DNA from: Psococerastis gibbosa
Lineage: Eukaryota; Arthropoda; Insecta; Psocodea; Psocidae
DNA length: 64,000 nt
Assembly: GCA_963971405.1 (NCBI GenBank)
Contig: OZ020492.1
Location: forward strand, 744,001 to 808,000
Direction of reading: 5' to 3'
Positions 28,601 to 43,600 of the stretch are shown in pieces. The position numbers and the translations under genes were made by a program. A model generated the notes under the pieces. The model made no database searches. It was not told where the DNA came from and saw nothing but the letters and a program-made list of their open reading frames with translations. Each line of letters opens with the position of its first letter. The first letter of the stretch is position 1.

Positions 28601-31600
28601 AGGTGCTTGTGTCTAATTAAAAAAAAAAAAGGTTACGACGCGTCTCCGATCGCAAGGTGTGTAGAGACTCGCACACGAACAAGCACGCTACCACCTGGCC
28701 ACCGAAGTTGCTGTAGTCTTTATATTCAGCAAGGCTCAATTGTCCAAGAGGATTTGAGGTTGAAGCACATGCCCCAAATGTAGCACAAAATAAGAAAAAA
28801 AGTATAGCTTATTTCCCACTGACAGTTTTTGGAAACATTACGCTTTACTAATTTAATATGTTTTTAATCTGAGTCTCAGGACTGTACCACTAAACTATTT
28901 GTAGCGACGTTTTTAACCTAACTTTCAAGGTAAGGTACCAGGTACCTAGTGGTGGGAATGGCCAACGGCCATAACAAGTTGAATCCACCAGTGCATTGCT
29001 TTTTCAAAACTGCAGCAAACTTGTTAGTGTGCACAGCGTTAGCAGGGGAACATGGTGGGACATGCTACCGCGCTGAGACTACCAGCCAGTCTTAGTGCGT
29101 GTCGAGGCTTGGTCACCTCCGAGTTAACCGCGTGACTTTACTATGTCCCCTAGTGGCTTGGTATAGACGATAATCAGGAGGTCCACCCTGTCAGTCAACG
29201 CCCCTTCTCCCTGAGATAAATAAGATAGCCCCTAGGATGCCTCAAGTTAATAAATAGACTCACTCCCCCCCCCCCTCCCCCCGGGTGGACGGGGGGACGG
29301 GGTTGCTTAAAACAGAAATTATGAAAGGCAGCGCTGGAAAAGCAAGCAAAACAAACAGTAGTTGGAATGGGCCCAGTGGAAATGTGTTAAAGCAAATTAT
29401 AATTTAATTAGACAGAAGTATAGGGAGCCCGTAATAAACTTGCGTTGCAACTATTCGTTCATTTGTGTACGGGCTTCTTACTTTCCAGGGTATATTCAAA
29501 GCGTCCTCTCTACCTTATTTTGACCTAATTCTCCGACATAACATCTATGAGCGGCTATATGTAAGTATGGAACGCCGGTAAAACTGTCATTTTGGGCCTA
29601 TATGCAAGGATTGAAAATGGGGCCCTCCTACTGGTACGTCCAAATTTTTAGATCACAAATTAAGTAGGTCAGTGTGCCCTGTAAGGATGGTGGAAAAAAT
29701 GGAATTTTACCCATTTTCACAAAGTATAATAACTTATAATAATCAAAAGAGTGTACAAAAGAAGGCTTGATCATATAACGGTAAAGTGGGGGGGGGTGTC
29801 GGGGGTCTCCCCTGGAAAATCGTTTGAATAAATAGGCAAAAAATAGTGGGTGGCTCATAAAAAAACGTTAGCGGTCGCCCATGTAGGAAATTAAGTGAAG
29901 GAAAACTAACGACAATCAAATTAGCCTGCCTTCAAGATATTAGTGTGTGTTTAAGACCGCACAGCAGAAGTGAAAACTTCATTGGCAATCCCAATCAATT
30001 AATTTGTATTTATATGTATATAGTAGACAATATTATGTATTAATTTATGTACAAGTAGTATTATTAGGGATCGTCTTCGTAGATTGAATGAGAAACAAGT
30101 CAGAAATTAAAGTTAATATTTATTCAATTCTATATAAAACAAATTATTTTTTTCGATCTTTTTTTAAGCATGCATTTGCTAATTTTCTCTTTCGTTTTAA
30201 TTCGTCATCAAGTTTGTTGTTTTGATCCATCGTCGATTTTCCAATCTGAAAAGACATTAGTCAAACATTCATTTCTAATATTATTATAACTCATGAAAAT
30301 AACTTGTTTCTCAAACCTAATTTATTTATTTTTGAATATGGGAAAGTAAAAGTTCTCAGAAAATAAAAGTTATAGGCTAGGGATTTGTAAAGTCTTATTC
30401 AAGGAACCAATCGATTAATGCTAAAAACCAAATTATATTGATGTTATTTACGGTAATCATTTTACACAATTTAAAACTGAATCTTACTTAAAAACATAAT
30501 CTTGCATATTACATTACATTACATTACATTACATTACAATCTTAATCTATTTTGTCCAAAGACCCGACATAGCCTAGTTACCTACACGACATTTGGTGGG
30601 TAATTCAAATTACAAGTTGAACCCCCCACTTACGCGAATTCGACTTACACGGCAATCGCTCGGACTCACCCACCGCATAAGTCCGTTACTATCCACTATC
30701 TTGCTCGCTCGGGTACACTCGGCGGTCCCGAATTCACCCGATCGAGCGTGACGCGTGACGGATCAGCCAACTTACTACCCACGTAAAAATCTGTGTGTGG
30801 TGCGCCAAAAGATGTTTCCACTTCAAAAAGTATTACGAGTTTCAGTGCGGAATACACACTAATTCAAATTCTTCCCATTTAACAGAGACAGCCCTCCAAA
30901 TAAGTTGTAGGGCACGCTGGGAATTTACAGGACGGTTTGTCGAATCGAACTTTAATTTGCATAGTAAAGAATATCGGCTAATGCATACATAAAGTAAACT
31001 ATAACGTTATAGGGAGAATTTTAAGACCCGCCTTTAATAAATAAATAACTAAACAATGACTTTGTTTTATTACGAAGGGCCCGCCATTAATAATTTATTT
31101 TTAATAATATTTCAGAAGTTACTTCCCAGGTTCCCGATGTTTCCAGTGCCACTGCCGAAGAAATTTTTGGTAAGAAGCAAGCTGTCTAACGAAAAATAAA
31201 TAACAAAGACTTGCAGATCAGACGGAAATAGGCAGGAGTGTGTAGGACGGTCATTGAGTAGCTACGATGCGGGGACGCATTATCCCAATAATAAATGGGC
31301 ACAAGACATTTAGACTAGAGTAGTGGTACGGACTCCGACTTTCCCCCGAAATGTGTTTGGTTCGAGTCCCACACTTAAGCATTTACAATTTATTATGCTT
31401 GATGCCAAAGAAGATCAAAGCAAAATAAAGTATGTCTAATTTAAATCTATGCATAAACTTGATGATGCGCACTTGCTTCACATTTACTTTTATCTCAGAA
31501 GCTGTCACATTATTCAGAAGACAACACTTTTTTTCAGAAATTGTGCATTTTTTGACGCGACAACGTCTAATAAATCGATTAACGCTGGCTGGAACACTGG

Positions 31601-34600
31601 ATGCATGCACGAAAAAGCGTTATGTTACGCCGATGCGTTACGCATTTTTATTAGCCCTATTTTTTTATTTTTTTTTCGTTATGACGTTGTCACGTTAAGT
31701 TATCGTCCGTAAACCGACTTTACAGACAACCAATTTTTTTTATATTAAAGCCGTAGCACGACAACCCAATGGGTTCTAGGTATGATGACTCTTTTGAGCA
31801 CTACACTATTTAGGATGTTGTGGTCAGCAACATGCCCAGATACCCGGTTTTTCCCGAAGAATGAAGTTTAAGTACCCAATAGACATTAGGGCTAATTTCT
31901 AATTCATATAGTCTAGTAACTAGTTAAATAAAAAATAATTACTTTTTGTTCTATTGCTAAGCCCACCTAGTAGAGTTAGGAGTATAAACCCCTCTCTTAC
32001 ACTCAACTAGGAAAGCCAGGGATCGCCTGCTTTACATGCCCTCCTAAGCATGGCCAGAAAATGTAGCTATTGCAGGACTCGAACCAACAACTTTTCAGGT
32101 GAAACTTCCGTTCCACTACTCTACATCTCCAAACACGTTTCCTGACGATACCAACTGGACTATTCCTGAATTGTTTTTCACTAATTCCTAAAAAAGGGAA
32201 CAAGAACAGTTCACTTTTATAAAGTCAGTCAGTCAGTCAACTCCCCTTCTCCCCGAGGTGAAGGAGTCTGCCCTTGCTAGGGTGCCTCAAGTTAATAAAC
32301 AGACTCACTTCCCCACCAGGCTGACAGGGTTGCTTAAATCAGAAATGCTAAAAGCAGGCGTTGGAAAACAATAAAACAAACTTTTATAAAGAAATGTGTT
32401 CCTACTTTTTCAACCTGATCTTCAACAGGCCAGTTCCTATTATGATGAACAAAAGTGCTTCATCTGAGAAACCCTCACTGAGCAGGCGCAGCAGTACTTG
32501 TATTTGAAAAAATACAGACACTCAGTAAAATACGTTCATTTGCCCTTTTTAAGCTTGTAGTAGGTTCTTAAAATAGCGCCAGAAGAAGCAGAAAGGCAAC
32601 TGAAGATGTATTAAGTAATCATAATTTTCGTTTTTGATTAATCTACGTTGTGTCGGTTCCCACCCTTATCTTATTTCCCACGTCTTTTGTTATTATAATT
32701 GTATAAGAGGGTTTAATCCAATAATATTTTAGGCTAAGAAAGTGTTGAAGTCGGAATATATACAATACTAGGTATTAGCTGGAAACCAGCGCAACAAAAC
32801 CACTTTATACCGATCACAGTTCCCGAACACCTATAAGATCTGGGAAATTATGCATTACAATTTACAACAGTTCATATTCGTTAATTTCGTCTTAAATTTT
32901 CCTGCCCCTGACGCCACTGACTGAATAAATGAATTTTCACTCTGTGTGATTAAATGCGCTTCAATTTACCAATCTGTTGTAGATGGACCTGGATGGCAAA
33001 TTAACGTTTATTAGAGAAATTTTCCCCAAGGGAAGCATAGCCGTCAAATCTGTACGTATAATCCAAATTGAATGGAGTGTTTTTGAGTTCCCAGATTATT
33101 ACGCTTGCTGCATTGTTACTGAGCGCTTCATAATTGTCCATCAAACCATCATCGATGTTATCTCTAATTTCACTTGCTTTTGTTTTATTTCATATATTGA
33201 AACGCCACTTGTGCTAACATATTTTCTTCTGTTGTGTAAAACCAATGATGCCGTGAATTGCTCGTTAAGGCTAAATAAATTGTTGCGCTTTTACATTTCT
33301 TAAGAAATATTAACAATGTCCCACTCGACCGTAATACGAAGAAACTTGGCGAGGCTTATTTCTTTCGAATGCACCAAGGAATAAGGCCTAGCTATCTTGT
33401 TATCTTACACATTGTTAGTTGCTGTCCTTATGTGAGGAATTACACTACAAAAATAATGAAATGATTTCTTGGATATGGAGAAGGTGCCTTTTATGCGTTA
33501 AGAATCGTATTGTGCTCGTTCATTCATTCTATGATTATTCTTTACGCAGAAAAATTCTTCCTCCTTGATTTGTTTTTAATTATTATTACTAAAAACTAAT
33601 CAATTTCGGAATCGAGTACAAAATCGGAAGATGAATTATATATTCTGCTTCGAAAAAAACGTTGTATGAGGTTTACTTCCTAATGGTATTATGATAAAAA
33701 ATGGCCCAGAAGCAATGTCACGTTCAGGTCAGTTCAGTTCAGTTCTGGTTAGCCATTACTAACTGAGATATTCACAGTGGCGAATAATTATAGGCTTCGT
33801 CAAAGTTTGAAAGATTTTGAAAGCATTGAAAGATGCCGGTGCCGTTTTGCATTTCTTACTGAGACTTTTCATGCGATGGTGGGACTGATCTTTACCAGGA
33901 AGCTTACCATTGACATTGGCCAACCCTGGATCACTCCAAAATAGGTTGGTTTACATTTTTTATTAAAGTTATCACTTACGTGCAGGGACAGATCCTTGGG
34001 GGGGGGCGGTGGGGGCAGTCGCCCCCCCCCCCCCCCCCGAGAAAAATAGCTTTATACTAGATAGAATGGACTTTTGAAGGAAATGAAGAGAAATTGTTAC
34101 TCAAGTAAGGGAAATGCGATATTTTTCAGGTCACCGCCCCCCCCCCCCGAAAACTCTTTCTGAAATCGTCCCTGCTTACGTGAAATAATGATGTGGTGCA
34201 TTCAATTGGTAGAGGACTATTTTTTTTTATGAAAAAAAAAATTAATCATACAAACAATTTAATGAATGTATCCAATTGACCTCTTCAGTCGCCTCAATGA
34301 GTAAATTAATACTTATGCTGAGTTACGACACGTCTCCGATCGCAAGGCATGTAGAGACTCGCACAAGTGCAAGTTCGCTATCACTTTATTAAAATACACC
34401 ATATTATAAGACGTTTTTCATTTTTGTGCCATAATTTTTCCACGAGCTTGATAATTCGGTAAGTATATGTCCCCCATCAGTTTCACAGAGAAACCCTACA
34501 TCAAACTATAAAATTCCTCATATTACTATTTATGAAATAGCCCTTTGCTAATTGATATATTAAGTATTAAATTAGGCATAAATAAAAAATATAAACCAAT

Positions 34601-37600
34601 GTATTGATTCCGAGGTGGCCAATGTCAACAGCCGCCTTCCTTTTAGTAAAAATCCTGAACTCCACTTCAAAATAAGAATTTAAAAAATCTGAAGCTCTAA
34701 TAAACACAACAAATTTTTTTTTATTTCAGTTTGGATTAGGAATTCAGCCCAAAATTGAGCGGAAGACACCAGCAGTGTTTGTAAGAAAATTGTTAGGCTT
34801 CGGCTAACAACTAACGGCCAGGGTCCCCCTCCCCCAAATAATTTGCAGCGAACACTAGATAGAATTAGAATGGAGTTTTAAATATATTGAGGATACCTCC
34901 ACTCTCAAGTGACGTCAGAAAAAATATTCTGTCCTATAATAATATAGTCTAAATAGAACCGGTCCGAGTTTACTCGAACATGCTTTCCAATTTATCAATT
35001 ACTTATGTCAATGTAAATATTTTATATTATAATATATAGATTTATAAGTTATTACAAAGTAAATAATTTCCCTATGGTTAAATTTAGGAACCCCCAGGGG
35101 GGGGGGGTGTCCATCTGACGCCCCTCTGGCTACGGCTCTTACTCCGAAGCACTGAATTAATAGATGGCATTGCATATTATGGAACGGGCAGACATTACCA
35201 CACAGTAATAATGGCACGGCACGCAATTTTCAGTATGTAATTTCATAAAAAAATAATTTTTTTCACAAAATCAAAAACTTTTTTGGGAAAGCAACCTGAT
35301 TGGCTTCGTTACTCTATTTAACACCTAAAACATACCTGAAGGTGAAAATCATAGATAGAAAGCAAAATTATTTTTTAGTCATTTTTCATGAAAATTGACT
35401 TATGCTCATTTTTTTACCCCCAGAAGAAAACTATCAAGGGGCAAGCGACCCACCGCGTTTTATTAACGTTAATATCGACTACAAGATATGTGAATTAAAA
35501 AAAAATAGTTGAAGCTGTTTTTGAGAAACAATTTTTATTTTTACGTTTTTTGGAGTTTTTTTGAAAATAAAACTGAATGAAAATAAAATTGAACTAGCCC
35601 CACATAAATTTTTTTTCTTGAGGTATGATTTTTTTAAACCTACATGCCAAATTTCATCAAAATTGACAGATTAGTTTGCCCAATCCAATATCGACCCTCA
35701 CTGGCCAGCTTTCTAATAATAATATTATAATTATAATAAAAATTAAAAAAATTGTATTGTAATTTGTAAGCACCTAGGTTTATAACTAAAAGGCCTTATA
35801 ACTTAACACGTACCATACTGCATTTGTGTATTTATTTTAAGTGCCACAGTATTATAGGTAGACTATATTGGTACTTTGGGTAATGTAGGTGGCACAATAA
35901 ATTTTTGATACTTTGTCCATTATTTTTAATAACTATTATTTACTATTATTTATTGAAACTGTTTATTTGCAGTTGGGCCCAATATCAATTCTAACAAATA
36001 TCTTTCTAGTAAGTAATGTTTTATCGCATTAAATTACCATATGCCAATTATATTAGAATCGATTGTTTATGAAACGCATTGAGCGCCATTTTTTGCCATT
36101 TTCGGATAATTGGAGTTTTAGGGTCTCTAGACACTAGGTCACCTTTTATTTATGAAAAGACGTAAAGAACATTGATAGTTTCGGCGCAGGAGGGCATTCA
36201 GAATTTCATGTATTAATGAAACACCCCAAATCCAGGATATACGGTTCCTAAAACCTAGAAAAGAGGTGGACATGACCCAACTTTGGAAAGCAAACGACCA
36301 GAAGGTTCCAATCTAGGAAACGAAACTTCAAGATATGGAAAATGTGATGGTACACCTTCCTGAGGCGAAGGTCCTTTTTTATAGGAACAACATAAAATGG
36401 CCGACTAGGCAAAGGTAGTATAGTTGTTCTTTTGCAATTTTGTGAACATATTTAATAAAAACTGACAAAATGTAACATTTTGTGTGTTTAATTAGGAAAC
36501 AACTTATATCCATATATATATATTTTTTTTGAACCCACAATGCAAAAAAAAAAAAATCCACGACTTTCACAAATTTCCCTAGGCTTTTTTTTTTAATTAA
36601 TTAAATTGGGGTACAGGTGTTACCTGTGTGCACTTAAGCCTATTGGCCTATTGTGCCCCCCTACAACAAAGTATCTACATCACTTCTACATCACTTTCTC
36701 GAGGCCTATCTCCCTCAGGAGAGCCAGGATCTTGAGGGGATTCAGAAGTGGTAGGTCTTTTACATGTAACTGCAAGCTTCCCGAGCATACTGCTCTTCTT
36801 CGTGCGATTGCATCGCATCGCATCGCAGGTCCTCCGCACCTTCACTACAGAATCTGCAAGACTATAGTTGTCTCCCTAAGAGACTCCAGATATTTTACCT
36901 CAGGACCAAAGCCGCCAAGGCCTGTTCTTTGTTTTGTACTTCCTAGCCTAGAGCCATCAGTAAACCACTTCATTGTGTGACTATTGAGAATTCCTGCTGA
37001 TTCGCAGCATTCTTTCATTATCCCTAATATAGTTTCGAATTCCCTCCTAAAACAGTATTTTGGATGAATTCTATCGCTTGGCATATCCCGGCTGTGGTCA
37101 GACGTAGTCAGAGAGGCTGAGTCTCTCTTAATTGCCCTTCCACTCCTAATAATGCCATTCGGCTGAAGTTTCCACTGCAACATGGAGGGGTGGGAAGTCC
37201 AGTACTATCTCCATTGCTGCAGTGGGACAGGATTCCGTAGCTCCTGTAAAGCATCATGTTAGAATGCGGGCTTCTGAATGTAGCCATAATTTGGATTATT
37301 CAGAGAAAAATTCTCATGTGGTTTGATTTTGCCGTGTCCATGAAGCCATGACCAATGGTACGGTTACAGCAGGAAAAGACAGGCTGTTTCCCTAGGCTTA
37401 AAAACTCAATGTTCCCTAAAATTGCTGCATTGCCTTGAACAGGTATACACCTAATATTTTACAGCCAGATTTCGCCAGAATTCATGCATGAATTCATGCT
37501 AGATTGTTTTTTGTTGTTCTTAAAAAGTTTGGTCAAGTGTCATAAGTTGTTTCATAAATAACCGATGTTAAATTATTTAACATTTGACGAAGTGATAGGA

Positions 37601-40600
37601 AATGAAGAAAAAGCTTTCAAAAAATTAGTATAAACAAGAAAAACTTTCAAACAATATATTCAATGAAATATTTCATTTCAGCAACCCTTATCAATAACTT
37701 TGAGACGGGACAATGGAGAAATCACTCTGAAACCCTTCGATATCAAGGTAAAAATTCATAAAAGTTTATGAAGGTTAATGTTATACCCTCATATTCCAGC
37801 AGTGGCGCAGCGTGGGACAATTAGGAGTGTAATGCTTGCAAATATTTATGTAAGTTAAAAAAAGTAGAAAACCTGCATCATTATATACGGTGTTCTTCAT
37901 TAAAAGTAAAAATTTGAAAACAAAAAGAATACACGCATCATTTTATATAGTATTTTCTTTCGTCGGGGTGACTCAGATGTGTGTCCCCTCTGCTCCTCCG
38001 GGACCATGGTCGCAAGTCACCTACACACCTGCTCCAGACTCAAGCATCTACCTGCTGATCTAACATAGAGATACTGGGAGGCTCGGCGTCAAATGGCTCT
38101 ACTGCCACAGACGGGCGTTGGCTAAACTAAACTAACTATATAGTATGTTCAATCTTCTTAAAAAGTAAACATTTGAAAACAAAAAAGAAACCATTTGAAT
38201 TCTAAAGTGACGAGATTCTTAATTTTCTTAGACTGCGTTGAAAACGTCATCATGGCTCATACAATGTTATCGTATTTGTTCGCGGCTTCCTATAGATTTC
38301 AACGAACCTCGTAATACAAGGGTCTGTTGAGTGTAATGCGGCATCGCCCGCCTTACATGCACGCTCCACCATTGTAGTCCAGTTGGTAGAGAACTGGGCA
38401 GTGAAACGGAAGGTCGAGGTTCGAGACTCAACACAAAAGGAAAGTTTTTCTATCTGGCCAGGTTCCATCTAACTCTAAAAGTACTTTGATGGTTCATATC
38501 TGTACTTGGTTAAGTCATGCGTTCGCATGTTTCATTGCGCCAATGGTAAGCTTGTCTCAGCTTGTCTATTATCGCCGGTGCTGGTTGATATCGAGAACTT
38601 ATACCAGTTTGCCAATGACCAAAAATTCATACAGAAACAATACAAATAATATCCGAAATCCATGAGGTCCTTGGCATTGGACAAGGGACCAATAGGCCTG
38701 GGTCCACAAAGAAAAACTTAAAAAAACATACTTTCATCAGTAGTGGAAAAACGGTGTTGTCGGGCCTAGGGTTGCCAACATACTCTATTTCAGAGTATTG
38801 TACTCTTTTTCGTGCATGTGTACTCTACAAACTGAAGGTCATTTAGAGTACGCAAAAATACTCTTTTTCTGAAACTTGTAAGAAGCAAAATATTTTTTTA
38901 TGATTTTTATAGATTTAATTGCCTGCCGCCATACCAAGTTCAATCCAGCGGACCAGAGCAGGTTCAAAGCTGCAGATAAATTGGTCGTGTGCACAGTGCC
39001 GGTAGGGAAACATGGTAGGACTTGTCCTGGTCACCTCCGAACTAATCGTGTGACTTCACTGTGTTTCCCAAGTGGTTCGGAATCCACTATAATCAGGAGG
39101 TCCACTGGAGTCCTATGGGCCCACACCGTGGCCTGGGACTATGTCAAAACCATACTACTATAGATTTAATTTGAAATGAGCTATTTATTTACATAAATTT
39201 AGATTTGCAGTGTGAAGAGGCTTTTAGTAGCTTTCTGCGAAAACCTCAAAACAATATTGTTTTAAATTGTAAATAGCTCGTAATTCGAACCCCCCTGATT
39301 TACAATATAATGTTCAAGTGTATTTTCGGCGTAATTTTGACCCATTTAACAGTAAAATATACTAAGTACTCTTTTTTAAATACTGTACTCTTTATATTCC
39401 TTCTCAAAAGTCAAATGTACTTTATTTCGAGAAAAGAAAGTTGGCAACCCTAGTCGGGCCTGTTGCAGACCCTATAACCCGAAATAGAGTAGTGATCAAG
39501 ACAGAAGATATTCTACTGGACCATGGATTAAGACCCACATTGGGTTGTCTCGGCGTTTTTGCTGCTGTAGGAACGATATTTCCTGTGAAAGCTGACTTAA
39601 TAAAAAAACGCGATGTGGAGGTACTCTCATCGTGCATAAAAATAAAAAAAAATTCATATTTTTATCCGACCAAATTAATTTTTCTTTCAATTTTTCTTTC
39701 AGCTGCGACTTTTCCACAGCAGGCCAAGATTTCGTCCAAGAAAGTCTAAGGTACCTACCAACTCTATAAAATAAATTGGAGTCTAATATTATAAATAAGT
39801 TTTTAGAATTGACATTTACAGTAAGATTCAATATTTATTTAATTTCCAAATGATAATTCTTACAATAAATAATTTTTGACCCTGGCTTGGCCGTGTGTTA
39901 ACAAGATTAAGCATTAATTACATGTTAATATTTTTTTTAATTATGGTGCGGAATCGTTGTGGACATAATACCCCCATATTATGCGCCATAGGTAAAAATA
40001 ATAATAATAATAATAATAAATAAAATATGTATTGCGTTTTTTCAATATTACACAGAGTGAGAATATAATATACACCCGGTTCATTCAGCTCTCACGAGTT
40101 ACGGAGGTATTTTTTTATTTCAGCATAATTAATAGAATAGAATTTATTGATCCATTAAGACACAAAACAGTCCTTTCACCAATCGTCAATAATAAATAAA
40201 TAAAAATAAAACACACAAAACCATTTATAAATCTTGTCATCAAACATAGATGGCACATACAATATATGTGGATATATAATGTCAAATGTAATCAAGAACC
40301 ATGAATCATGAATTCATGTATAGTATAGTAGGATTTCTCAATCAGAAAAGTTTTTAGGCATTTTAGAAAAAATAGGTAGTGTCGTATGTTGCCTCAGACT
40401 CAGAGGTCAGGGGAAGTCTGAGATACGATAGAACACTAACTGCTGCTTGTTAATACTTCCAACAATACTTCCAACGACTTTCCACAAGCTGTGCCACGAC
40501 TGTTGCCTGCAGCACGAGCACCGGAACTTGTTCTATTGATGAACACATGTTCGAAAATGTTTCCAGAACATGGCACCAGGCATCACGTGTTGTCCCAGGT

Positions 40601-43600
40601 CAATATGAAAATAATTAGCCAACTGATGCGTACTAATGAATTATCGGAAATCTCTGCCCTTCGACGCCCTTGGCTGGGTTCTGAGAAGACAGCTATTTCC
40701 TCCTTGCGTCTTCTTGCAATTACTCATTAGTGCTGACCCTTCCAATGTCTACAGCCGTAACATCTTAGGCCCGCATCGATCGCAACGCCCACGACCCACT
40801 GGGAAACGTCATTGTAGCCAAAAGCTTGGTTGGTGCAAAAAACAGGGTATTTCTGAGTCAGAATCTGCGGTTTGGCACCTACCCATTTGCTACAATGACA
40901 AATTTCCCAGCGCATTGCCGGCTTCGAGATCGTCCGAGTGTACCAGGCTTTAAATGAAAAATATCTACCCAATCATTCACTCATTTCACATTTCAACGAT
41001 GTCACTCTGTGTTTGAAAGTTTGTTGACAGTATTATCATCTGTAACATTAAACCACTTATTATTGGGGATTGGAAAACCTCATATCACTTAAATCGAACA
41101 GAAGAGACAGCCCCTACTAGCCTGCGCATAGGGCACACCCGTGCCTTACATTTGTTGTCTGGTGTCCAACCCCCTATAGGCGGCAGCCGTTGAGTGCCTC
41201 TAACAGTAAATCATATAATTATCGAATGCTCTGCATACGCAACAGCCAGACTTTCCTTACTGAAACCTTACAGGAACGCCTGTACACCCTGTGAAGCTTA
41301 ATGCCATTGGCTGCTCATAGCAACATTAAGCTTTCTCATGCTTTCCCATTAACACTGGAGTCATGGAACACTTATAGACAGACAAAGGCTGACTGGCTCA
41401 AACGGTAACTACCACAAAAACCAGATAAGAAAATAACACCGTATACATACACCGACCGGTGAAAATACTTAAAAGGGTCCCGCTCCTTAATCTAATTTAA
41501 AAAAAGTATTATCATTTTCTCAAATTAATTAGAGTGCGACTTATCCCCACACTTGTTTATGTAACGCTTAGTGTGGAGGAAGAATTGGTGGCGTGCAGAA
41601 AGTGGGGGGGGGGGGGGTGGTTGAAGTTCTGTTGCTTGAACTATGAAGTGGTGAACACATTGGCTCTAATATTAATTTTGAGTTTCCGTGTTTGAATGAA
41701 TGATCCGGATGCAGAGGCGGACGCAGTGACCGGTACTGCGGGCAATTGCCCCCCCCCCCCTTGGAAGGCAGTTATAGTCTTTGCCTCTAAAAATACAAGT
41801 GCTAACTGCACTCAAAATGCGTAAAACACCGCTATTTCTGCCCTATTTTTGAAAAAAACATCTCCCGGGGGAGACCCCCGAGCCCCCCTTATGCACAATT
41901 TTATTGACTCCCGGTAATTAGGACCCTTATTGCTCTGAAATTATGTTATATTATAATTTTCAAATAAAAATTAAAAAGGGCCTCCCCCTTTTATGAGGTC
42001 TGGGACCGCCTCTGTCCGGAGGTAAGCACTTGTGACGTACTTGATAGTTGTCAAGTCAAGTTGTTGAGGAAGTTGAATGAATCCCCCGAAGGTCAGAATT
42101 CCAAGAATTGAACTGTCAATTTTTATCGAAGAAAAATGATACAATAAAAATTTTCCGCCCATTTGTTGTTACACAGATTGATTTTAAAGAAGATAGGCTA
42201 TAGTGGAAGAGGGTTAGATCGTGGGACGTTACTGAAGACTTGATGATTTTAATATGGCGTGTGGTCAAAATAGTATAACATGCGAAGGGTGATCCAGAAG
42301 TTTGTAGCCTAGTCTAGAAGGAGAACAGCCTTGCCCAATTTTTTTTTATGTTCTCAATGATTATAATTGCACCTAGGTTCACCTTTGTAATATCTTTTTA
42401 GCCCTCAAATTTTATTCCAGACAAGCTGAAGTTTTTGCCCTTTCCAAGTCGCAATCGTCTGTCTATGGGTCATTTCTTTTACTCCGACAACATTAAAAAA
42501 GCTAGGGTATCTTCTAATCCATTACCGAACCTACTTGGCAACTCCTGATCCTTTCAGGTTCACCTTTGTAATATATTTTTAGCCCTCAAATTTTATTCCA
42601 GACAAGCTGAAGTTTTTGCCCTTTCCAAGTCGCAATCGTCTGTCTATGGGTCATTTCTTTTACTCCGACAACATTAAAAAAGCTAGGGTATCTTCTAATC
42701 CATTACCGAACCTACTTGGCAACTCCTGATCATCCTTTCAGGTTCACCTTTGTAATATATTTTTAGCCCTCAAATTTTATTCCAGACAAGCTGAAGTTTT
42801 TGCCCTTTCCAAGTCGCAATCGTCTGTCTATGGGTCATTTCTTTTACTCCGACAACATTAAAAAAGCTAGGGTATCTTCTAATCCATTACCGAACCTACT
42901 TGGCAACTCCTGATCCTTTCAGGTTCACCTTTGTAATACATTTTTAGCCCTCAAATTTTATTCCAGACAAGCTGAAGTTTTTGCCCTTTCCAAGTCGCAA
43001 TCGTCTGTCTATGGGTCATTTCTTTTACTCCGACAACATTAAAAAAGCTAGGGTATCTTCTAATCCATTACCGAACCTACTTGGCAACTCCTGATCCTTT
43101 CAGGTTCACCTTTGTAATATATTTTTAGCCCTCAAATTTTATTCCAGACAAGCTGAAGTTTTTGCCCTTTCCAAGTCGCAATCGTCTGTCTATGGGTCAT
43201 TTCTTTTACTCCGACAACATTAAAAAAGCTAGGGTATCTTCTAATCCATTACCGAACCTACTTGGCAACTCCTGATCCTTTCAGGTTCACCTTTGTAATA
43301 TATTTTTAGCCCTCAAATTTTATTCCAGACAAGCTGAAGTTTTTGCCCTTTCCAAGTCGCAATCGTCTGTCTATGGGTCATTTCTTTTACTCCGACAACA
43401 TTAAAAAAGCTAGGGTATCTTCTAATCCATTACCGAACCTACTTGGCAACTCCTGATCCTTTCAGGTTCACCTTTGTAATACATTTTTAGCCCTCAAATT
43501 TTATTCCAGACAAGCTGAAGTTTTTGCCCTTTCCAAGTCGCAATCGTCGGTCTATGGGTCATTTCTTTTACTCCGACAACATTAAAAAAGCTAGGGTATC

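Noticed and set aside
32983..33303. Start codon of a separate gene at the ATG of m6
   Set aside because: The ATG sits directly behind a good acceptor and the block ends at a donor in phase 0, which fits an internal exon. The frame beyond the donor has no recognisable motif.
34447..34458. Possible 4-codon micro-exon LDNS before GTAAGTATA
   Set aside because: The donor is excellent, but the preceding bases end in CGAG, a very poor acceptor, and 12 bases is too short to judge by frame.
40491..40953. Overlapping frames as a host gene
   Set aside because: No splice signals, no recognisable motif and LINE sequence next to it; kept only as unassigned sequence.
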